A stretch of DNA of 54,646 nucleotides from a bacterium (GTDB lineage: Bacteria > Planctomycetota > UBA1135 > GCA-002686595), in NCBI GenBank assembly GCA_024226735.1, contig JAAELL010000607.1:1-54646 (forward strand), in the 5' to 3' direction. The notes beneath the pieces are model-generated. The model had not been told where the DNA came from. It saw only the letters and a list, made by a program, of their open reading frames with translations, and did no database searches. Below are positions 17,849 through 26,008 of the stretch, in pieces. Position numbers and translations under genes: made by a program. Position 1 is the stretch's first letter, and each line of letters starts with the position of its first letter.

Positions 17849-19888
17849 ATGTCCGCCCCCGGCTCTGACGGCCCGCGCCCCGCCTACGGCGCACTGTTCC
17901 TGTTCGTCCTGACCGCGATCGCCTTCTTCGGCGTGCGCGCCAACGGGTTCGTCGACTTCGACGATCCCGACTACGTCCAAACGAACGAGGTCGTGTCGGC
18001 CGGCCTGAGCTGGAAGGGCGTCGTCTGGGCCTTCGAGGACGCTCACTACGCCAACTGGCACCCGCTCACGTGGCTCAGCCACATGCTCGACTGCGACCTC
18101 TTCGGGCTCGACCCCAGCGGGCACCACTTGATGAACGTGCTCGTCCACGCGTTGACGGCGATCGTCGGCTTCCTCGCCTTCCGTGCGCTGGGCGCCGGCG
18201 GCTGGGTCAGCCTCGCCGCGATGGCCCTGTTCGCGGTCCACCCACTGCGCGTCGAGTCGGTCGCGTGGATCTCGGAGCGCAAGGACACCTTGTCGGGCCT
18301 GTTTTTCATGGCGACGCTGCTGGCGTACGCGCGCTACGTGCGTACGCCTGGCCCGCGACGCTACGCCCTCGTCGCACTCGCGCTGGCGGGCGGGCTGCTG
18401 TCGAAGTCGGTCGTGGTCACGGTGCCCGCAGTACTGATCCTGCTCGACTTCTGGCCGCTGCGGCGCATCGGGCCGGAGCTGTCCTTCCCCAAGGCAGTCG
18501 CCGAGAAGGTCCCACTCTTCGTGCTGGTCTTCGTCGCCGCGGCGTTCACGTTCGTCAACCAGCGCGATGCCGGTGCGATGACCGCCGGCTTCACGCTCGG
18601 CGAGCGCATCGCCAACGCGCCGATCGCCTACATCACGTACCTGCGCAAGGCGCTCGTGCCCCACGACCTCGCGGTGTTCTACCCGCACCCCGCGCAACTG
18701 CCGGACGTGAACCTCGTCACGAGCGGTCTCCTGCACGGAGCGGCCCTGTTGGCCGCGACGGGCGCGCTCGTGTGGCTCGGTCGAAAGCGCCCGGTCCTCA
18801 CGGTCGGTTGGCTGTGGTTCCTCGGCGTCACGTTCCCCGTCATCGGGATCATCCAGGTCGGCAACCAGGGCATGGCTGACCGCTACACCTACCTGGGCTT
18901 GGTCGGGCCGGTCGTCGCCGTCTGCGCGATCGCCTGGGAATGGGCGCGGGAGGACGAGGGCCGACGCAAGATCGCCACGGGCGTTGCGGGTGTCGCCGTC
19001 GTCGCGTGCGTGGTCCTGACGCGCGGCCTCGTCACGAAATGGGTCGACACCGAGACGGTGTTCACGCACGCGACCGAGGTCGTTGCGAACAACTCGCGTG
19101 CCTTGAGCAAGATCGGCATCATCCACGAGAACCGCGGAGAGCTCGACCGCGCGCGCGAGCTCTACGAGCACGCGATCGAAGCCCACTCGGAGAACTCGGT
19201 AGCGCTGAACAACGTCGGCATCGTCCACGCCAAGCAGGGTCGACTGGGCGAAGCGCGCGAGTACTTCGAGCTGGCCGCGACGCGCAGACCCGACAAGGGC
19301 AACGGCCACGCCAACCTCGGGCAATGGCACCTGCTGTACGGCGAGCTGGACGTAGCGATCGCCTCGCTCGAGCGTGCGCTCGCGGTGGAGCAGGCGCACG
19401 GGGATGCGCGCCTCAACCTCGGCAAGGCCCTGCGCAAGAAGGGGGATCTCGCCGCGGCGGAGAAGCACCTCGCCCAACTGCTCGCCACAGCGCCAGACAA
19501 CGCACCGGTGCTCGAGGCATACGGGGCGACGATCGCAGACCTCGGTCGCGGGCGCGAGGCGGCGACGTTCCTGCGCCGCGCCGTACAAGAGAACGCGAGC
19601 TCGGCCACGGCCGCGGCCGAGCTCGCCTGGGTACTCGCGACAGCACGGGAAGAAGCGGTGCGCGACGGCGCCGAAGCGCTGCGGCTCGCGACTCGGGCGG
19701 CGCAGCAAACCGGACACACGAGCCCGCTGCCGTTGCGCGCGCTCGCCGCGGCGTGCGCCGAGACCGGTGACTTCGAGAAGGCCGTGCAGTGGCAGCAGAA
19801 GGCGCTCGACCTGCCGAAGGTCGACACGGACGCGCTCGCGGCGCAGCTGCAGCGCTATCGCTCCGGACAGCCCTGGCGAAGCGGGTGA
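17849..19888 (+). CDS. TMTC-like GT-C membrane protein with C-terminal TPRs
   Basis: A 679-residue polytopic membrane protein. About ten hydrophobic segments occupy residues 12-395. Between the first two lie FVDFDDPDYV and NWHPLTWLSHMLDCDLFGL, the acidic and Trp/His-rich luminal loop typical of GT-C O-mannosyltransferases of the TMTC/PMT type. From about residue 412 at least five TPRs follow (SKIGIIHENRGELDRAREL, LNNVGIVHAKQGRLGEARE, HANLGQWHLLYGELDVAI, and so on). In characterised relatives the polyprenyl-phosphate-linked sugar is transferred to protein, with the TPRs outside the cytosol. The acceptor here is unknown. ATG 17849 is used; it is divergent from the GT2 gene with an 83-bp gap. 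Confidence 0.82.
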   Translation: MSAPGSDGPRPAYGALFLFVLTAIAFFGVRANGFVDFDDPDYVQTNEVVSAGLSWKGVVWAFEDAHYANWHPLTWLSHMLDCDLFGLDPSGHHLMNVLVHALTAIVGFLAFRALGAGGWVSLAAMALFAVHPLRVESVAWISERKDTLSGLFFMATLLAYARYVRTPGPRRYALVALALAGGLLSKSVVVTVPAVLILLDFWPLRRIGPELSFPKAVAEKVPLFVLVFVAAAFTFVNQRDAGAMTAGFTLGERIANAPIAYITYLRKALVPHDLAVFYPHPAQLPDVNLVTSGLLHGAALLAATGALVWLGRKRPVLTVGWLWFLGVTFPVIGIIQVGNQGMADRYTYLGLVGPVVAVCAIAWEWAREDEGRRKIATGVAGVAVVACVVLTRGLVTKWVDTETVFTHATEVVANNSRALSKIGIIHENRGELDRARELYEHAIEAHSENSVALNNVGIVHAKQGRLGEAREYFELAATRRPDKGNGHANLGQWHLLYGELDVAIASLERALAVEQAHGDARLNLGKALRKKGDLAAAEKHLAQLLATAPDNAPVLEAYGATIADLGRGREAATFLRRAVQENASSATAAAELAWVLATAREEAVRDGAEALRLATRAAQQTGHTSPLPLRALAAACAETGDFEKAVQWQQKALDLPKVDTDALAAQLQRYRSGQPWRSG

Positions 19889-19919
19889 CGGCGGCGACCG
19901 CGTCGACTGGACGAGGACC

Positions 19920-20393
19920 TCACTTGAAGTGGTACGGAACCGGGCACTCCTCGGAGCCGCCATCACAGCCGCTCGACCGGCGGCAGACCGCAATCGCAAG
20001 CATCATCGGCTCGCCCTTGAGCTGGATGCCCACGATCTCGTTGCCGCGCATGAGGGAGTGGTTATGGCACTCCCAGCAGTTGCCAAGCTCGTCGATGCAG
20101 TAGGTCGGCGCGTCCGGAGTGTTGTGCGTGGCCGGGACGAGCGAGAATTCGGGACCCATGCGCTCGATCACGAACTGCTCCAGCAGCGCCCGGGCCCGCT
20201 TCGAGTCCACCTCGTCGGAGACCGATTCGGAGCCCGACTCGGAAGCGGATGAGAAGGGCCCACGCACCAGGGTTCGGCCGAGGAGAGCCTCGAAAGCGGC
20301 TCGCTCTGACGCGGCTCGCTCGTCCGAGTCCGAGTGTCTCTTCCAGCGCAGCGAGTAGAAGAGCGTCGCGGTGTCCGATCCGTGATCTGTCAT
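19920..20393 (-). CDS. small Cys-rich protein with CWECH motif, unknown function
   Basis: A 157-residue protein with no signal peptide or membrane segment. A Ser/Glu-rich stretch (about 48-60) separates a charged N-terminal half from a C-terminal half holding six cysteines: YCIDELGNCWECHNHS and CRRSSGCDGGSEEC. CWECH formally matches the haem c motif CxxCH, but without an export signal and with further cysteines nearby, metal binding (zinc) is the simpler reading. The start is well fixed: GAAGGAGG lies about 8 nt before ATG 20393, one of the strongest SD sequences in the window. It is 76 nt downstream of a kinase gene on the same strand. I do not recognise the family. Confidence 0.65.
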   Translation of the reverse strand: MTDHGSDTATLFYSLRWKRHSDSDERAASERAAFEALLGRTLVRGPFSSASESGSESVSDEVDSKRARALLEQFVIERMGPEFSLVPATHNTPDAPTYCIDELGNCWECHNHSLMRGNEIVGIQLKGEPMMLAIAVCRRSSGCDGGSEECPVPYHFK

Positions 20394-20469
20394 TGGTATT
20401 CCTCCTTCGGGTCCATCGAATTCCGGGGCGCAGACGTCGCCGCGCTCCGTTCCTCCTCGCCAGGCCAAC

Positions 20470-22647
20470 TCAAGAGCGGACGCTCGCCACACATCTAAAA
20501 CCCACCGCTTCGCTCGTCAAGGAGCGGGGAGTGGGCTGGCGAACATCGAGCGTGAGCAGATCCCCCAGCCAACTCGATCCCGCCGTCAGCAGCAGGTCCG
20601 TGTTGACTCTCCACCCTCGGCGGCCCCGCTCGCTCAGGTGGCTCGCCGTCCACTCGCGCACGTTGCCTGAAGTGCGGTGCAGCCCCTCTGGGCCGCGTTC
20701 GCTTCCCGGCTGTTCGGTTGGCAGGCAGCGCGCCAGGTATCCGCGCCGAACGGCCTCCAGATCGCGCACGCGAGCCGCGTCGAACGGCCGGTAGGGTGCG
20801 ACGCTACGCCCCGGCCAGAACACGTTGGCCCGCTCCGGCAGCCGATCTTCCGGGCGGAACTCGTCTCCCCAGGGGAACCGCCGCCCGCTGGGGCCGCGCG
20901 TGGCGCGCTGCCATTCGAGCCACGTGGGCAGCCGCTTTCCGGCCCAGGCAGCAAACGCGTTGGCGTCGTCGAAGGTCACGTCGACGACGGGCCGGCAGCC
21001 CCACTCTTCGGGCAGGGACGCCTCCCAGCCGGACGGCCAGAGCATCGGCGCCCGGTGCCCCGTGTCGAGCACGAAGGCACGGTACTCGTCGTTGGACACC
21101 TCGCGCGCGTCGACCCGGAACGCGGGGAGGGTGATCGGTCCGTCGCCGGTGACCCAAGGACCCTCCGCGATCGGCAGCATCTCTTCGGTCACCTCGCGTT
21201 CGCGCAGGAAGAACCGTCCGAGGTCCTCGGTCTCCTGCACGTCGTACAGGGCGCGGTGCGTCTCGCCCACGAGCCCCCCATCCGCGTGGATCGAGATCTC
21301 CCAGACCCCGGGGGGAAGAGAAGCGTCCACGAGCGGGGTCCGACCCAGCATCACGGTGACGCGCGGCTCGACCGGAAGGTGCGTGCCCGGGTCGAGCCGC
21401 GTCGCACGGGCCTGCGCACCCTCGGGTTCCGAGGAAAGCCGGACCTTCACGCTTGGCTGCGTGGTGAACATGCGCCCAACCCACACGCCGGCAGCCAGGG
21501 CGAGCGACCCGCCCCCCAAACCGACGAGCGTCCGCCGATGAATGCTCGCGACACGGCGGCCCTGCGCGAGGAGCGATGGCGGCCGAACGACCGGGCGTCG
21601 CCCATCGAGGAACATGGCCAGGTCGTCCGCGAACGCTTGCGCATCGCGGTACCGATCCTCCGGGTCGACCTCGATCGCGCGCTCGCAGATCCACTGAACT
21701 TCGGGCGGCACGGCGCGATTGAGGGACCGCACTCTCGGAACCCTGCGTGCTTCGATGGGCTCGATGACCTCGACGACGCTGTTGCCTTCGTAAGGGCGCT
21801 TCCCTGCCAGCAGCTCGTACAGAACGACGCCCGCGGAGTACACATCGGTACGAGCATCGACCCGGTGGCGATGGGCGCGGAGCTGCTCAGGGCTCATGTA
21901 GCTCGGCGTGCCGAGTAGCTCGCCGGACCTCGAGATCTGACCAAACGACTCGTCAAGCGCGATTCCGAAGTCGACGATGCGCGCATGCCCCTCCGGGTCG
22001 ACCAGGATGTTGTGCGGCTTGACGTCGCGGTGAACGACACCGAGAACGTGCGCGTGATGGAGGGCCTCTGCGACCTCACGAATCCACGCGACTGCGCGCT
22101 TGACGGCATCGAGCGAAGCGGGTGGCCCGTCGATCGTGATCTGGCGCGCGAGGCTCTCGCCCGCAATCAGCTCCATGGCGAAGAAGTACAGACCTTCCGC
22201 CTCCCCCTGCGCGAACACCTGCACGATACCGGGATGGCGAAGGCGAGCGGCAGCCTGCGCCTCGCGGCGGAACCTCTCGAGCGCCTTGCGCGTCTGACCC
22301 AGCGATGAGCGAAACAACACCTTGACGGCAACGTCGCGCGCCAGCGTCGTCTGCCGGGCCCGGTAGACGACGCCCATCCCGCCGCGACCGATCTCTTCGA
22401 GGAGCTCGTACTCTCCAAGAACGCGCCCCGCAAAGCCATCGGGTGCGAGTGCCAGCGGCTCGAACGGCGGAACAAGGAACGACCCGGGCTGGTTCGCCAG
22501 GAGCTCCAGGGCATGCCGCAGCAGCCCCTCGTCCCCGAGACACGCGGAACGCAGAAACTCCTCGCGCTCGTCCTCCGGCAATGCGAGCGCATCGGGGATC
22601 AGGGCGTTGAGGCGGTCCCAGCGTTCGGGGGTCGGCGTGGCGCTCAT
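20470..22647 (-). CDS. Ser/Thr protein kinase with C-terminal SUMF1-like domain
   Basis: A 725-residue Hanks-type kinase. The N-terminal 75 residues are the helical preface common in planctomycete kinases. Kinase landmarks: GRGGMGVVY (87-95), VAVK with K109, HRDVKPHN (206-213), DFG (226-228), SPEQ. One hydrophobic segment (about 395-412) would anchor it, placing the C-terminal part outside the cytosol. A PEGA-like beta region follows, then an FGE-sulfatase/SUMF1-like domain (about 505-725) with VSNDEYRAFV, KRLPTWLEWQRATRG, FPWGDEF and GNVREWTA. In kinases this domain is usually considered a sensor or binding module, not an enzyme. The start at 22647 is chosen over a GTG at 22740 because the family-like N-terminus begins here. 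Confidence 0.9.
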   Translation of the reverse strand: MSATPTPERWDRLNALIPDALALPEDEREEFLRSACLGDEGLLRHALELLANQPGSFLVPPFEPLALAPDGFAGRVLGEYELLEEIGRGGMGVVYRARQTTLARDVAVKVLFRSSLGQTRKALERFRREAQAAARLRHPGIVQVFAQGEAEGLYFFAMELIAGESLARQITIDGPPASLDAVKRAVAWIREVAEALHHAHVLGVVHRDVKPHNILVDPEGHARIVDFGIALDESFGQISRSGELLGTPSYMSPEQLRAHRHRVDARTDVYSAGVVLYELLAGKRPYEGNSVVEVIEPIEARRVPRVRSLNRAVPPEVQWICERAIEVDPEDRYRDAQAFADDLAMFLDGRRPVVRPPSLLAQGRRVASIHRRTLVGLGGGSLALAAGVWVGRMFTTQPSVKVRLSSEPEGAQARATRLDPGTHLPVEPRVTVMLGRTPLVDASLPPGVWEISIHADGGLVGETHRALYDVQETEDLGRFFLREREVTEEMLPIAEGPWVTGDGPITLPAFRVDAREVSNDEYRAFVLDTGHRAPMLWPSGWEASLPEEWGCRPVVDVTFDDANAFAAWAGKRLPTWLEWQRATRGPSGRRFPWGDEFRPEDRLPERANVFWPGRSVAPYRPFDAARVRDLEAVRRGYLARCLPTEQPGSERGPEGLHRTSGNVREWTASHLSERGRRGWRVNTDLLLTAGSSWLGDLLTLDVRQPTPRSLTSEAVGFRCVASVRS

Positions 22648-22809
22648 GCAAAGGACCGGGGTGGGTCTCGAACCTGCCGCCTCAGCACGATGGACTCGCG
22701 TCCGACGGGGTCTGCGAATCGTAGTCAGCTGCTGAGGCACGCACTCCGGAACGGCGTCATTCCTACCGTATCCGCCATGATTCCGCGAATTCTGCGGCGG
22801 CGCCCCGGG

Positions 22810-23577
22810 CTACTCGCTCCGCGCACGCGGCGGATCCCACAGCACCGCGTCCTCTAGGCGCCGCGCGACGACCCGCACGTAGGCCAGATTCCGCCCCGCG
22901 TCCGCCTCCAGCGTCTCGACCCACTCGTCGAAGCCGTTCACGCGGCACCACTCGCGCCAGACGCGCCAACCGTCCGGCATCGAGTCCGCACACTCGACGT
23001 CCACGAGCCCCGTGCGCGCCCAGTGCCGCCGCCACCAGCTCGCGGTGTGCAGGCACCAGCAGTCGGTCGTCCAGAACTCGCGCAGATGCCCCGGGACCTC
23101 CCCCACCATCTCGCGCACGAGCCCGGTCGATGCGATCCCCATCCGCCCTCGAGGCGCGAGGAAACGCAGGACGTAGTTGAGGTACAGATCGTCGGTCCCG
23201 AAGTACTGGAACGCATCCGCGCTGACGATCGCGTCGAACGATCCGTGGGAGAACGGCAGGTCGCGAGCATCGGCGTGGATCGGGTGTATGCGCGTCGAGA
23301 GCTCGGCTCGGGCGATGCGCTCGGCATTCTCCGTCGGATCGACCCACAGATCGGCCGCCCACACTTCGACGCCAAACTCGCGGGCGAGGAAGATCGACGA
23401 CTTCGCGCGGCCACAGCCCAGGTCGAGGACGCGCTGGCCGGCGCGTAGCTCGAGGGTCTCGCAGAGCCACTCGACGAGCCACAGAGGATGGGAGCCAAAC
23501 CCGCCGTCGAGCACCCAATCCGGATCGTATGTGGAGGAGCGCGGAAACCGCTCGTGCTCGAGAACGTTGTGCGCCAA
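22810..23577 (-). CDS. SAM-dependent methyltransferase (class I)
   Basis: About 255 residues with the SAM-binding motif VLDLGCGRAKSSIFLAREFG, an acidic loop at the end of strand 2 (VWAADLWVD), and motif III-like region FDAIVSADAFQYFG. These are standard for class I small-molecule methyltransferases such as UbiE/Methyltransf_11. The protein has five Trp near WCLHTASWWRRHW. The start is uncertain: no ATG or GTG is well placed, and TTG 23577 follows the upstream hydrolase stop by 5 nt with GGGAG about 9 nt before it. Tight linkage to the hydrolase gene implies a shared transcript. The substrate is unknown. Confidence 0.8.
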   Translation of the reverse strand: MAHNVLEHERFPRSSTYDPDWVLDGGFGSHPLWLVEWLCETLELRAGQRVLDLGCGRAKSSIFLAREFGVEVWAADLWVDPTENAERIARAELSTRIHPIHADARDLPFSHGSFDAIVSADAFQYFGTDDLYLNYVLRFLAPRGRMGIASTGLVREMVGEVPGHLREFWTTDCWCLHTASWWRRHWARTGLVDVECADSMPDGWRVWREWCRVNGFDEWVETLEADAGRNLAYVRVVARRLEDAVLWDPPRARSE

Positions 23578-23582
23578 CGGAA

Positions 23583-24560
23583 TCAGCGCTCCCGAACGAC
23601 GGGCAGCTCGAGGAACGATGCAGCCCCACGCCGGTGGTGGATCTCCAGGACGGGCGTGCCCTCCGCGGGAACACGCGCGAACGTGCCGCCATCGGCACCG
23701 GCGATCGCAAGCCGCAAGCGATGTCCGGCCGCAAGCTGGACCGAGGTCGGCCAGAGCGCGATGCGAACCTCGGTCTCCACGCCGGGCTCGAGCGGCGCCG
23801 CGTCGTCCTTCGCGTAGCTGCGCCCCGGCGGGCCGCCCCCCACCGGCGAATCGCGGAACACAGCGGCTCGCACCGACGGCCCGACGTCCAGGTTGCCGGC
23901 ATGCTCGGCGACCGCAGCTTCGCGCAGCGCGCCGTCGTCGTCGCCGTCGACGCGGCGCACGTTCGATCCCATCACGCTGGCGTCGCAGCGATCCATCGCC
24001 GCCACCATGCGGCCCCACTCCTCGATCATCCCAGCGCAGAAGAGCCCGTACGGGCGCGCGGGGCTCTCGTACACGTCGAAGTCCGACCAGCCGGGGATGA
24101 CCGCCTTGAGGGCCGGGTGGCCCGTCGCGGTCAAGAGCTCGGCCGTCGTCCCGGTGTACGACGTTCCGTACGCGCCGACGTTGCCGTCGGACCAATCCTG
24201 ACGGGCGACCCACGCGATCACGTCGCGCACATCGCGCGGTCCGTACTCGGCGTCGCGCGTACCGAAGGAGGCGCCGGTGCCGCGTACATCGACCTTGACG
24301 AGCGCGTAGCCCTCTTCGAGGAAGCGTCGCTCGACCGCGCGCAGCCCCGGGTTCGCGACGCCGTCGGAGGGCCGCTCGGACGAGCGCCAATAGCGTGTCA
24401 GCTCGAGCAACGCGGGGACCTGCACACCCGTCTCCAGGTCGCGCGGCAAGTGCACGTCCGCGGCGAGGCGCATGCCGTCTTCGGTCATGATGTAGTGAGC
24501 GGTGCCTTGCGCCGCGAGCGGCGCGGCGAGCAGAACGAAAGCGATCAGACAGCTGGACAT
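23583..24560 (-). CDS. CocE/NonD-type alpha/beta hydrolase, internally deleted
   Basis: A 325-residue exported protein (signal peptide CLIAFVLLAAPLAAQ) with the N-terminal half of an X-Pro dipeptidyl-peptidase/CocE hydrolase: MTEDGMRLAADVHLPRD, VDVRGTGASFGT, and the nucleophile elbow GTSYTG. Usual members have about 550-650 residues. Here the text goes from the end of the nucleophile region (ESPARPYGLFCAGMIEEWG) almost directly to the last strands of the C-terminal domain (AAGHRLRLAIAGADGG). The segments expected to carry the catalytic Asp (GWYD-like) and His (GPWxHG-like) are absent. It is most likely inactive or a remnant, though still an open frame. A GTG six bases upstream is an alternative start. 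Confidence 0.75.
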   Translation of the reverse strand: MSSCLIAFVLLAAPLAAQGTAHYIMTEDGMRLAADVHLPRDLETGVQVPALLELTRYWRSSERPSDGVANPGLRAVERRFLEEGYALVKVDVRGTGASFGTRDAEYGPRDVRDVIAWVARQDWSDGNVGAYGTSYTGTTAELLTATGHPALKAVIPGWSDFDVYESPARPYGLFCAGMIEEWGRMVAAMDRCDASVMGSNVRRVDGDDDGALREAAVAEHAGNLDVGPSVRAAVFRDSPVGGGPPGRSYAKDDAAPLEPGVETEVRIALWPTSVQLAAGHRLRLAIAGADGGTFARVPAEGTPVLEIHHRRGAASFLELPVVRER

Positions 24561-24592
24561 ACCCACAGGCTAACGTCAGTTCCTCCGCGCTC

Positions 24593-25885
24593 GTGGGAAC
24601 TCCCCTTTTGCAGACCGCGAGCGCGACGGTCGACGTGCTCGACACGCGCACCGGGACATGGACGGAGACGCAGCTTCCGACGGCGCGCTACCTCCCGGCC
24701 TCGGCCGTGCTCGATGGACGCGCGTACTTCGCGGGCGGGTCGACCGGCGCGGGTGGACCGAGCACTGCGGTCGACATCTTCGAGCCGGCAACGGGATCCT
24801 GGACACAGACGGCGCTGTCGCGACCGCGCCTCGCGCTGGCGGGCGCGGCCGTCGGGAGCCGGGTCCTGTTCGCGGGTGGCGCCTACACGGACTGGCCGTA
24901 CCTGGAGACCTCCAATCGCGTCGACATCTACGACACGGCGACGGGTCAGTGGTCGACGGCCGTCCTCTCGAAGCCGCGCATGTACCTCTCGGCGGTCGCC
25001 GTCGGCGACAAGGTCCTGTTCGCGGGCGGAGTGAGCTGGCCCGTCGTCACCGACCGCGTGGACATCTACGACAATGCGACCGGAACGTGGAGCACGGCGT
25101 CGCTGTCGGTCGCTCGCTCCGGCATGGGCAGCGCCGCGATCGACGGGCGAGCCGTCTTCGTCGGAGGGAACGGCGCCACGCACCCGTCCGGCACGGTCGA
25201 CATCTACGACGACGCGACCGGCGCGTGGACGACCGACCACGTCCCGGCCCGCGCATGGCTCTCCGGCGTCGAGGTCGACGGCAGGCTCCTCTTCGGCGGC
25301 AGCGGTTCCGCCGACCGCGTCGACATATTCGATGGGGCGAGCGGGACGTGGAGCCACACGCGGTTCAGCGACCTGCGCGTCGTCCCGGGCGTCGCATCCG
25401 CGGGCGGCAAGGCGTTCTTCGCCGGCGGGATCAGCGACTGGCCATCGTCCGTGCTCGACAGCATCGAGGTGTACGACCTCGACGTCGGCACGAGCGCCTG
25501 CAGTCCGGCGGCCGCCAACAGCAGCGGGTCCCCCGCCGCGATCCGTGCCTGGGGCCACACCGACGTCCTGGAGAACGAGCTGACCCTCGCCGCGTTCGGT
25601 CTGCCGGCGAACGAGCTCGGTTACTTCCTCGCGGGACGCATGCAGGGCGCGACGACCCCACCCGGGAGCCAGGGCGTGCTGTGCCTGGCCGGCGCCATCG
25701 CGCGCTTCGACGCTCCCGCCGAGCTCGTTCGCGGTCCGCGCGGCAGAGCACGCATCGACCTCACCGCGATTCCGACGACCCCGCCAGCCGCGGTGCTCCC
25801 CGGCGAGACGTGGCTCTTCCAGTGTTGGTACCGCGACGCCGGCAGCTCGAACCTGAGCGACGCCGTCAGGGTCACGTTCGAGTAG
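24593..25885 (+). CDS. Kelch-like beta-propeller protein with GETWxFQxWYRD domain, apparently N-truncated
   Basis: About 430 residues. Residues 8-300 contain at least six Kelch-type blades (VDIFEPATGSWTQTALS, VDIYDTATGQWS, VDIYDNATGTWS, VDIYDDATGAW, VDIFDGASGTWS). The last about 128 residues (25499-25882) are the shared domain, here reading PGETWLFQCWYRD with SSNLSDAVRVTF at the end. Unlike its relatives there is no signal peptide: the frame starts at GTG 24593 in mid-propeller, only 33 bp from the divergent hydrolase start, with no SD. I infer a 5' truncation; expression is doubtful. If exported in other strains it would be a secreted binding protein. Confidence 0.65.
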   Translation: MGTPLLQTASATVDVLDTRTGTWTETQLPTARYLPASAVLDGRAYFAGGSTGAGGPSTAVDIFEPATGSWTQTALSRPRLALAGAAVGSRVLFAGGAYTDWPYLETSNRVDIYDTATGQWSTAVLSKPRMYLSAVAVGDKVLFAGGVSWPVVTDRVDIYDNATGTWSTASLSVARSGMGSAAIDGRAVFVGGNGATHPSGTVDIYDDATGAWTTDHVPARAWLSGVEVDGRLLFGGSGSADRVDIFDGASGTWSHTRFSDLRVVPGVASAGGKAFFAGGISDWPSSVLDSIEVYDLDVGTSACSPAAANSSGSPAAIRAWGHTDVLENELTLAAFGLPANELGYFLAGRMQGATTPPGSQGVLCLAGAIARFDAPAELVRGPRGRARIDLTAIPTTPPAAVLPGETWLFQCWYRDAGSSNLSDAVRVTFE

Positions 25886-25928
25886 ATCGAGAATCGCCTC
25901 GATGGCTGGGGAGAGGAGCGCCTTTTTT
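25886..25928 (+). terminator. weak candidate terminator
   Basis: ATCGAG-aatcgc-CTCGAT (25886-25903) directly after the Kelch-protein stop, with a run of six T at 25923-25928. The T-run is about 20 nt from the stem, so the fit to an intrinsic terminator is poor. Confidence 0.3.
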
Positions 25929-25949
25929 CAGCAAGTCTCTGTCTGCATG

Positions 25950-25963
25950 CCGGCCAAGGCCGG
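25950..25963. repeat. perfect palindrome CCGGCC-AA-GGCCGG
   Basis: A 14-bp inverted repeat with a 2-nt centre in the 123-bp gap between the two propeller genes, about 45 bp upstream of ATG 26009. It could be an operator; no promoter is obvious. Confidence 0.4.
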
Positions 25964-26008
25964 ATCAGACGACTAGTGGCTCGCCGCCACCCCTAACCGG
26001 AACTAGTC

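Noticed and set aside
20050-20100. Haem c binding protein (CWECH)
   Set aside because: No signal peptide and further cysteines nearby; one CxxCH is too little evidence for a cytochrome.
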